Below, in pieces: positions 26,362-32,610 of a stretch of DNA of 32,610 bases. A model generated the notes under the pieces. It saw only the letters and a program-made list of their open reading frames with translations. It made no database searches and was not told the origin of the DNA. Made by a program: the position numbers and the translations under genes. Within the stretch, counting starts at the first letter, position 1, and the number at the start of each line of letters is the position of its first letter. The DNA is from Limisphaerales bacterium (GTDB lineage: Bacteria > Verrucomicrobiota > Verrucomicrobiia > Limisphaerales > UBA1096), in assembly GCA_004213515.1 (NCBI GenBank), contig SHAK01000024.1:1-32610 (forward strand), written 5' to 3'.

Positions 26362-27702
26362 ATGCCTAAAGCCCAATTCTCCAGAGGCAAAAAAATAGCA
26401 TTTACTGTTGTGATGTTTTTATACATCAACCTCGTGCTAACAATCTTCTGGATTCTTAAGCCATTAAAAAAAACCCTCTTCTTCAAACAGTATGACGGAG
26501 ATAACCCATTCAAAATAGGACCATTAGAGATGCTCGCTAGTAGCGCAGAGCTCTTAGCAAAGGGTGCTAATATGTTTATAGCATTTCTCTTAGTAGTTTT
26601 CCTAACTATGATTACTCGTTATGTAAAAAGACAAGCGCTGACATTAACTTGCATGGGATTAATCGTCATTATGACAATTTTTTTCGCGATCAGAATTAAC
26701 AATCCAAGCGAATCCGTGATTTGGTCTTTTTATTGGTTTGGAGACATTTACATAAGTTTGATGCTTGCAGCTTTTTTCTCATTCTTACACGACACTATAG
26801 ATTTGAAGAATGCAAAAAGTCTATATGGATTTATTGTCCTTGGAGCTGTTTCTGGTGGGGCAGTTGGAAGCACTTATTTTATGATTGATGAAATGACCTA
26901 TCAGCAATGGTTACACGTTGTAATCGGAATAGGATTAACTATCTGTTTTCTAGCTACCTGTGCAGGTTGGATAGCCAAATCTATTCCACATCATGAAACT
27001 GATTCAGAAAAGAGTGAAACGCCAAAGAAAAAGTTTAATGCTGCTATTGAAGGTGCTTCTTTGGTGCTTAAGTCACGCTATCTTTTGGCTATCGCTGGAA
27101 TTGTTGGGTTTTATGAAATTACGTCTGAAGTGTTAGATTTTCAATTTTCAGCAATAACCGAAAGATTCGTTGAAGAAAACAAATTGAAGAGTCACTTCAG
27201 TACTGTTTATGCTATTGGTAATATTGCAGCCCTTATTATCCAACTTGGTTTCAGCATTTTTGCTGCAAAGTTTCCAACCTATCGAATACACTGGATTCTT
27301 ATAATACTACCATTTTCAATTGCGTTTGGATCTATATTTTTCATATTAGCTCCTGTGCTTATTGCAGGAAGCTTCTTAAAGATTGCCGATAGCACATTTG
27401 CATATTCGGTCAATCAAACTGGACGAGAAACATTGTACAACCCTCTATCTCGACAAAAAAAATACATTGCTCGCGCCTTTGTTGAAGTATTTGTTCAGCG
27501 CACCGGAAAGGTAATAGCACTTCTAATCGCATTACTTATCCCTACCCTTTTTAATACTCATAATGAAGCAGGCCAATTAGAAACTAGTCTTATAGGGCTT
27601 CAGATTTTAGGTGTTTTCACCATTATTATTGTAGCACTTTGGTTCTATTGCGTAAAAATTGTAGGGAATAAATTTGAGTTATTTGAAAAAGGTCATGACT
27701 AA
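26362..27702 (+). CDS. ATP/ADP translocase-family (NTT/Tlc) nucleotide transporter
   Basis: A 446-residue membrane protein with about eleven or twelve helices, resembling the NTP/NDP exchange transporters (Tlc/Npt, TC 2.A.12) of Chlamydia, Rickettsia and plastids. Family-like features are a first helix running into FWILKPLKKTLFFKQYDGDN, the FYWFGDIYISLMLAAFFSFL segment where the parasite proteins have an FW..N pattern, and KKYIARAFVEVFVQRTGKV near residues 371-389 in the second half. Classical members swap external ATP for internal ADP, or move other nucleotides. In free-living PVC bacteria the role of such proteins is unclear. A polar loop (HHETDSEKSETPKKK) lies at about 210-224, between the two halves. 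It is probably cotranscribed with the AAA+ gene (33 nt gap). Fine substrate specificity cannot be read from the sequence. Confidence 0.82.
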   Translation: MPKAQFSRGKKIAFTVVMFLYINLVLTIFWILKPLKKTLFFKQYDGDNPFKIGPLEMLASSAELLAKGANMFIAFLLVVFLTMITRYVKRQALTLTCMGLIVIMTIFFAIRINNPSESVIWSFYWFGDIYISLMLAAFFSFLHDTIDLKNAKSLYGFIVLGAVSGGAVGSTYFMIDEMTYQQWLHVVIGIGLTICFLATCAGWIAKSIPHHETDSEKSETPKKKFNAAIEGASLVLKSRYLLAIAGIVGFYEITSEVLDFQFSAITERFVEENKLKSHFSTVYAIGNIAALIIQLGFSIFAAKFPTYRIHWILIILPFSIAFGSIFFILAPVLIAGSFLKIADSTFAYSVNQTGRETLYNPLSRQKKYIARAFVEVFVQRTGKVIALLIALLIPTLFNTHNEAGQLETSLIGLQILGVFTIIIVALWFYCVKIVGNKFELFEKGHD

Positions 27703-27743
27703 TATAACAGTCAATAGTTGCACCAAAATTATTTACCGCATTA

Positions 27744-29234
27744 CTAACACCCTACTTTACCAGAGGCCACGACACGAAGTTCTGTTTTAAGAATTTTGCC
27801 AGTCGCATTACGTGGCAGCGCTTCCATTATAATTATCTTTCTAGGCAACTTATATGCAGCCAGTTTAGTTTTTAAAAAGCTCTTTAATAAAGTCTCATCA
27901 ATTTTGAATCCTTCATCAGGCACAATACAGGCAACCACAAAGTCTCCTTTCCTTGGATCGTTTATTCCAACTACAGCTACTTCAGATACTCCCTTAAACT
28001 GATAGATTATCTCTTCAACTTCACGAGGATAAACGTTTATTCCATTAACCAGTAGCATATCTTTCTTTCTATCAGTAATATATAAGTAACCATCGTTATC
28101 CAGATGGCCAATGTCACCAGTTAACAACCACCCGTCCTTGATAGATGCTTCTGTAGCCTCTAAATTATTCCAATAACCCATCATAATATTGTGACCTTTG
28201 ATACATATCTCACCTGGATCACCTACTGGTAATACAAAGCCATCATCATTTCTTATTTGAAATTGAACATCACCGATAGGCAAACCAACTGATCCTGGTT
28301 TTCGCTCTCCATTTAAAGGGTTCATACAAGCCACAGGACTAGTTTCACTCAGACCATATCCTTCCAGCAAAGGGATTCCTACATTCTTATTGAAAGCATT
28401 AAGCACCTCAACTGGCAGCGGAGCTGCCCCACTAAAACAAACTCGAAGAGGCAAATCGGAAGGAAGTTTTACGTTAACAAAGGCTCGATAGAGCTGAGGG
28501 ATAGCGGGCATTACGGTTGCGCGGTGCTGTATTATTTCAGTAATAATATTCTTTGGGGGATTCAAAGACTTGATAGCAACTATCGATAAACCCCGTGTCA
28601 TTGGAAGTAATAAGCCAACGGTCATTGTAAAACTATGAAACATTGGAAGGAGGACAGCCATTCTATCTTCATTGGTAATATCTGCTGCCTCAATAATAGC
28701 ATTCACATTACTCATCAAATTTTGGTGACTTAACATCGCTCCTTTGGGCTTACCCGTTGTACCAGATGTATAAATAATCAAAGCCAAGTCTTCAGGGGAT
28801 TGTTCAAGTAATGTGTAATTAATCGAATCCATTCGATTAAGTGATTCTACTTCGATCACCTTTAGCCCAGGACTATTATTAACTAGTATTGATGTTTCTT
28901 TTCCCATCGAAGCTTCACTAATAATCACTTTAGCACCACAATCCTCCACAATATATCCAACCTCATCAGGAGTGAGAAAACTGTTTATAGAAACTACAAC
29001 GCCTTCACCCAAAAGGATTCCAAACAATGAAAAAACAAACTCAGGACAATTTTTTAGCCATAGAGCTACTCGATCACCTGGCTGTAGTTCAAATTCAACC
29101 TTAAGACGCTTTGCCAAGCATTCTGCTATCGAATGAGCATGATCGAAAGAAAACTCATCCCCCCCCCAAAAAATAGCAGTTTTATTAGAGTTTTCTTTAG
29201 TAACTTCTGTAAATTGATTAGCAAGATTGTTCAT
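27744..29234 (-). CDS. AMP-dependent acyl-CoA ligase (long-chain fatty acid-CoA ligase type)
   Basis: A 496-residue member of the acyl-adenylate-forming superfamily. Motifs: P-loop-like YTSGTTGKPKGAMLSHQN (about 155-172), GYGLSETSPVACMNP, adenylate-binding LTGDIGHLDNDGYLYITDRK, the hinge with INVYPREVEEII, and the C-terminal catalytic Lys in PRNATGKILK. The reaction activates a carboxylic acid with ATP and joins it to CoA; the sequence looks most like fatty acyl-CoA synthetases, but the acid is not determined. The start is ATG 29234; a TTG at 29246 would add four residues (as read: M-N-N-K). It converges on the nucleotide transporter gene, with 41 nt between them and no clear terminator, and is divergent from ribonuclease D. 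Confidence 0.88.
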   Translation of the reverse strand: MNNLANQFTEVTKENSNKTAIFWGGDEFSFDHAHSIAECLAKRLKVEFELQPGDRVALWLKNCPEFVFSLFGILLGEGVVVSINSFLTPDEVGYIVEDCGAKVIISEASMGKETSILVNNSPGLKVIEVESLNRMDSINYTLLEQSPEDLALIIYTSGTTGKPKGAMLSHQNLMSNVNAIIEAADITNEDRMAVLLPMFHSFTMTVGLLLPMTRGLSIVAIKSLNPPKNIITEIIQHRATVMPAIPQLYRAFVNVKLPSDLPLRVCFSGAAPLPVEVLNAFNKNVGIPLLEGYGLSETSPVACMNPLNGERKPGSVGLPIGDVQFQIRNDDGFVLPVGDPGEICIKGHNIMMGYWNNLEATEASIKDGWLLTGDIGHLDNDGYLYITDRKKDMLLVNGINVYPREVEEIIYQFKGVSEVAVVGINDPRKGDFVVACIVPDEGFKIDETLLKSFLKTKLAAYKLPRKIIIMEALPRNATGKILKTELRVVASGKVGC

Positions 29235-29327
29235 TTTGTTATTCAAAAGAGAAACAAATAAAAAACAGTTACTTTTAATGCGTCAAGCCGCCTAAAAAAG
29301 AATTTTGCCTTGGAAATCTAAAGTCTG

Positions 29328-30401
29328 ATGACAGAATCTTCCCACTTGATCGATACTCAAGATCAACTCAAGGAGTTTTTACCCGCATTACGAAAAACAG
29401 ATTGGGTCGGCCTCGACACTGAAGCTGATAGTCTGCACTCGTATCCAGAAAAGCTATGCCTATTGCAAATTAGCATTCCTGGCAAAGACGTCTTAATAGA
29501 TCCCCTATCGTCGCTTGATATTTCCCCTTTATTTGAAGCATTGAATAAAAAAGAGCTTTTAATGCATGGCTCAGATAACGATCTACGATTAATGTACGCC
29601 GCTAATAAATTTGTTCCAGATCGTATATTTGACACTATGTGGGCTGCAAGAGTACTGGGCTTTACAGCATTCGGCTTAAATGATCTTCTATCAAAACTTA
29701 TTGGTATAACCTTGGACAAAGGATCACAAAAAGCCAATTGGACAAGAAGGCCATTGACTGAAAAAATGAAACTTTATGCCCTTAATGACAGCCTTCATCT
29801 TCGTTCTTTGGCAGACCTTTTAAAAACAGAATTGAAGACAAAAGCTCGCTTAAGCTGGCATCAACAAATTTGTGAAAGGCTAATTGAAGAACATTCTTCC
29901 AACCGCCAACTGGATCTAGATCAAGCTTGGAGGCTTAAAGGATCAAGTAAACTTACTCGTCGTAGTTTGGCTATTCTTAAAGAAACATGGCATTGGAGAG
30001 AACAAGAGGCTGTAAAAGCTAATAAACCTCCCTATTTTATAGTTCGACACGAGGATCTTGTCAGATTAGCTGAGACTGTCATTGATCGAGATACTAAAAC
30101 AGTTTGGCCCCATAAACTTTCAACTAGACGATTCAATTCATTACGCGAAGCGGTAGGGCAAGCTTTAGATCTGGATTCGGATAATTGCCCTGAAATCCCG
30201 CAAGTTAATCGTCGCAGAATAAAAGCCAGTGAAAAAAAATTATATGAATCACTTAAGGAAATTCGAGATAAACAAGCTGAAGAATTAAAGATAGATCCAA
30301 CACTAATCGCCAGCCGCTCGACTCTCGTAAAGCTATCTCTTGAAGACGGAGAGGAAAAAGAAAAGATTTTGCCTTGGCAAAGAGATTTGCTGAATCTTTA
30401 A
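29328..30401 (+). CDS. rnd: Ribonuclease D (DEDDy 3'-5' exoribonuclease with HRDC domain)
   Basis: A 357-residue protein. The exonuclease domain (about 5-170) has Exo I in WVGLDTEADSLHSYPEKLCL (D and E ligands), Exo II in LMHGSDNDLRLMY, and Exo III in YALNDSLHLRSL with the Y...D spacing of the DEDDy class. An HRDC helical domain (about 205-290) contains LAILKETWHWREQEA and NKPPYFIVRHEDL. RNase D trims the 3' ends of tRNA precursors and other structured RNAs in the cytoplasm. The start ATG 29328 gives a normal N-terminus. It lies 83 nt upstream of aspS on the same strand, with no obvious terminator between, so cotranscription is possible. Confidence 0.92.
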   Translation: MTESSHLIDTQDQLKEFLPALRKTDWVGLDTEADSLHSYPEKLCLLQISIPGKDVLIDPLSSLDISPLFEALNKKELLMHGSDNDLRLMYAANKFVPDRIFDTMWAARVLGFTAFGLNDLLSKLIGITLDKGSQKANWTRRPLTEKMKLYALNDSLHLRSLADLLKTELKTKARLSWHQQICERLIEEHSSNRQLDLDQAWRLKGSSKLTRRSLAILKETWHWREQEAVKANKPPYFIVRHEDLVRLAETVIDRDTKTVWPHKLSTRRFNSLREAVGQALDLDSDNCPEIPQVNRRRIKASEKKLYESLKEIRDKQAEELKIDPTLIASRSTLVKLSLEDGEEKEKILPWQRDLLNL

Positions 30402-30484
30402 TTTTAATAAATAAACTTTGAAATTAAGACTTTTCACTGCACCATCCGCGCCCCTTTTTGTTAGATAGGGAATATTTTTAGCTA

Positions 30485-32299
30485 ATGAAGCGTACTCATC
30501 ACTGCAACGAGTTAAGAGACGAGCACATCGGTCAGATTGTGACTGTCAATGGCTGGGTCCATTCCAACCGAGATTTAGGCGGAGTAGTATTCATCGATAT
30601 ACGTGATCGAGAAGGCAGAACACAAGCTGTCTTCGACCCTAGCGATATTCCATCTGATCTTTTTCAAACAGCATCTAAACTCCATAGTGAAAGTGTTATC
30701 AGTGTAACCGGGAAAGTACGCGTGCGCCCGGAAGGAACGAAAAACGAAAAGATTGATACGGGCTTAATCGAGATCTTAGCCGAACAAATAGAAGTACTTA
30801 ATCACGCAGATATATTGCCATTTACCATCGATGATCCAGAAGTTGCTGCCAAGGTAAACGAGGAATTACGATTAAAGCATCGCTATCTTGACCTTCGTCG
30901 ACCAGAAATGATTTATAATTTGCGACTACGTAGCAAAGTCGCTACTGCGACGCGAGTTTTCATGGAAGAGCAAGGCTTCCTTGAAATTGAGACCCCGACT
31001 TTATTCAAAAGCACACCGGAGGGTGCCCGGGAATTTCTTGTTCCCAGCAGACTTCATCCAGGACAATTTTATGCTCTACCACAATCACCCCAGCAATATA
31101 AACAAATACTCATGTGCTCTGGGGTTGATAAATATTTTCAACTAGCACGTTGTTACCGAGATGAAGATTTGCGTGCTGATCGACAACCGGAATTCACTCA
31201 GGTTGACATTGAAATGTCATTCATTGATAGAGAAGATATTTACAATTTAATCGAAGGTTTGCTAAAGCGCATCTGGAAAACTGCTTTGGATATTGAGATT
31301 ACTACCCCCTTCCCTCGTATACCATTTCAAGAAGTAATGAATCGTTGGGGTATTGATAAACCTGATACTCGTTTCGAAATGGAAATTGTTGATTTGACCG
31401 CCGACTTTTCCTCCAGCGAATTTAAAGTATTTAGCGGTACGGTTTCCAACGGTGGAGTTATTAAGGCGCTTAATGCAAAAGGGTTTGCTTGCGTCACTCA
31501 AGGACAGATGGAGACCATGACCGATTATGCTAAAAGCTTTGGAGCTAAAGGACTTGCTTACATCAAAGTAGAAAATGGTGAATGGAAATCGCCTATTGTT
31601 AAGTTTTTTAGCGAAACAGAGAAAAAAGCACTTCAGGAAAAACTATCTATCGAAGAAGGTGATCTTATTTTATTCGCAGCTGACGAATGGCTAAACGCAT
31701 GCGAAATACTTGGAAAAATTCGACTTTACTGTGCCGAGAAGCTTTCTGAGATGGGCAAACTGACTATTCCGGCCGATCAATTTAACTTTCTTTGGGTAGT
31801 GGATTTTCCGCTATTAATGTTCGACAAAGAAATGAACCGTTGGTACTCCGGACATCATCCTTTCACATCACCAGTAGCTGAGGACATACCAAAATTGACG
31901 AGTGACACTAAGTCTGTGCGAGGACAACATTATGACATGGTTGTAAACGGTGTGGAACTAGGAGGGGGTTCCATTCGTATACATAATCGTGATGTCCAAA
32001 AAACAATCTTTGAAGAGGTTCTACAAATTCCACCTGATGTAGCCCAGGAAAGATTTGGCTATATGCTAGAAGCATTTCGATATGGAGCCCCACCGCATGG
32101 GGGAATTGCGCTTGGTTTCGATCGACTAATTGCGATGCTTTGCAAAGCAGAGAGTATCCGAGAAGTTATAGCATTTCCCAAGACAGCAAAGGGTGCTGAC
32201 TTAATGAGCAACTCTCCAGGCTCTGTTGAACCAAAACAAATGCGAGACCTACATATCAATCTTCGCATACCACAGCCTCAAGAGAAAAAAACTGAATGA
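30485..32299 (+). CDS. aspS: Aspartyl-tRNA synthetase, bacterial type
   Basis: A 604-residue class II synthetase of normal bacterial length. It has an OB-fold anticodon-binding domain (about 1-110, GWVHSNRDLGGVVFIDIRD), a catalytic core with the flipping loop/motif 2 region (STPEGAREFLVPSR, LPQSPQQYKQ, RCYRDEDLRADRQPEFTQ), the bacterial GAD insertion (about 285-415), WVVDFPLLMFD, and motif 3 (GGIALGFDRLIAML). It charges tRNA-Asp with aspartate. The Leu in RDLGG occupies a position where non-discriminating enzymes such as that of Pseudomonas aeruginosa have His, which hints that this enzyme is specific for tRNA-Asp; that is a single-residue inference. The start ATG 30485 is canonical for the family (MKRTHHCNELR). 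Confidence 0.97.
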   Translation: MKRTHHCNELRDEHIGQIVTVNGWVHSNRDLGGVVFIDIRDREGRTQAVFDPSDIPSDLFQTASKLHSESVISVTGKVRVRPEGTKNEKIDTGLIEILAEQIEVLNHADILPFTIDDPEVAAKVNEELRLKHRYLDLRRPEMIYNLRLRSKVATATRVFMEEQGFLEIETPTLFKSTPEGAREFLVPSRLHPGQFYALPQSPQQYKQILMCSGVDKYFQLARCYRDEDLRADRQPEFTQVDIEMSFIDREDIYNLIEGLLKRIWKTALDIEITTPFPRIPFQEVMNRWGIDKPDTRFEMEIVDLTADFSSSEFKVFSGTVSNGGVIKALNAKGFACVTQGQMETMTDYAKSFGAKGLAYIKVENGEWKSPIVKFFSETEKKALQEKLSIEEGDLILFAADEWLNACEILGKIRLYCAEKLSEMGKLTIPADQFNFLWVVDFPLLMFDKEMNRWYSGHHPFTSPVAEDIPKLTSDTKSVRGQHYDMVVNGVELGGGSIRIHNRDVQKTIFEEVLQIPPDVAQERFGYMLEAFRYGAPPHGGIALGFDRLIAMLCKAESIREVIAFPKTAKGADLMSNSPGSVEPKQMRDLHINLRIPQPQEKKTE

Positions 32300-32306
32300 A
32301 ATTAAA

Positions 32307-32330
32307 ATAAAAAAGATTAAACTTTTTTAT
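32307..32330. terminator. Possible bidirectional hairpin between aspS and rex
   Basis: ATAAAAAAG (32307-32315) and CTTTTTTAT (32322-32330) form a nine-base inverted repeat around a six-base loop, between two converging genes and eight bases after the aspS stop. The stem is almost all A-T, so it is thermodynamically weak; its symmetry and position are the only support. Confidence 0.4.
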
Positions 32331-32385
32331 ATCTTACGATTGTTAGTTTAACTTATTTGTTTGGAAGTTAAATGAGTTTAAAAAT

Positions 32386-32610
32386 TTATTCATTTATAAA
32401 ATAACTTAGGTTTTCTAATTCCATCGCAAGGTTCACATTATTTACAGTTATCTCGTCTGGAACAGAAAGTACAATCGGTGCAAAATTGAGAATGGCAACC
32501 ACTCCAAAATCAATCAACTGATTAGCGACTTCTTGAGCAGCTGTTGGAGGAACAGATAGTATTGCCATCTTAATAAAATGATCAGTAATAAATTTAGGCA
32601 ACAAATTCAT
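32386..32610 (-). CDS. rex: Redox-sensing transcriptional repressor Rex, C-terminal part
   Basis: The last 74 residues of a Rex protein; the rest lies beyond the right edge of the window. MAILSVPPTAAQEVANQLID, then AILNFAPIVLSVPDEITVNN and VNLAMELENLSYFI match the end of the Rossmann NAD(H)-binding domain and the C-terminal domain-swap helix of the family. Rex represses fermentation and respiration genes and is released from DNA when NADH is high. The Met codon at the very edge is almost certainly internal, because family members have well over 100 residues before this point. It converges on aspS. Confidence 0.88.
   Translation of the reverse strand: MNLLPKFITDHFIKMAILSVPPTAAQEVANQLIDFGVVAILNFAPIVLSVPDEITVNNVNLAMELENLSYFINE

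Noticed and set aside
1-32610. Search for tRNA, rRNA, CRISPR arrays, insertion sequences and attachment sites
   Set aside because: No cloverleaf-like sequence, regularly spaced repeat, transposase or recombinase signature was recognised in the intergenic regions by eye; a tRNAscan/Infernal run would settle small RNAs.

Overview
The window looks like chromosomal DNA of a low-GC, probably marine or aquatic member of the Verrucomicrobiota (PVC superphylum). The grounds are protein content, not a marker gene. They are a DUF6797-type secreted beta-propeller protein, a 1716-residue LamG/jelly-roll surface protein with the usual PVC C-terminal tail, tandem PQQ-like propeller genes, the start of a SASA-type esterase, a decayed prepilin-like gene of the family that is expanded in Verrucomicrobia, and a Chlamydia/plastid-type nucleotide transporter. 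Most starts have no clear Shine-Dalgarno sequence and several are TTG or GTG. I see no rRNA, tRNA, CRISPR array or insertion sequence.

Layout. 1-168: 5' end of a minus-strand secreted SASA esterase. 289-980: multiply frameshifted prepilin-like pseudogene. 1083-3610: tight phoU-phoB-phoR phosphate signalling operon without pst genes, then an SBF/bile-acid-symporter-like transporter (3715-4707). 8056-4840 (minus): short MscS channel, secreted low-complexity protein and MFS transporter, closely spaced. 8156-12746 (plus): DUF6797 propeller protein, overlapping polytopic membrane protein, and a 2-keto-3-deoxy-pentonate dehydratase-like enzyme of the FAH superfamily. 15068-12755 (minus): aldehyde dehydrogenase of the 2-oxoglutarate-semialdehyde type, then a dolichol-phosphate-mannose-synthase-like glycosyltransferase. 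The dehydratase and the aldehyde dehydrogenase correspond to the last two steps of the Weimberg pentose oxidation route. 15288-20438: giant secreted LamG protein with a strong terminator. 20568-21125: HD-domain protein. 24154-21092 (minus): two PQQ-like propeller proteins and a small membrane protein.

The most unusual locus is 24487-27702. A ClpB/ClpA-like AAA+ ATPase with an apparent Sec signal peptide, a dead first nucleotide-binding domain and a largely intact second one lies 33 bp upstream of a codirectional ATP/ADP-translocase-family transporter. If the signal peptide is real, this could be an unfoldase outside the cytoplasm supplied with nucleotide by its neighbour. That is inference and needs localisation and transport data.

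The right end is housekeeping: acyl-CoA ligase (minus), ribonuclease D, aspartyl-tRNA synthetase, and the C-terminal part of the redox repressor Rex (minus, cut by the window edge).
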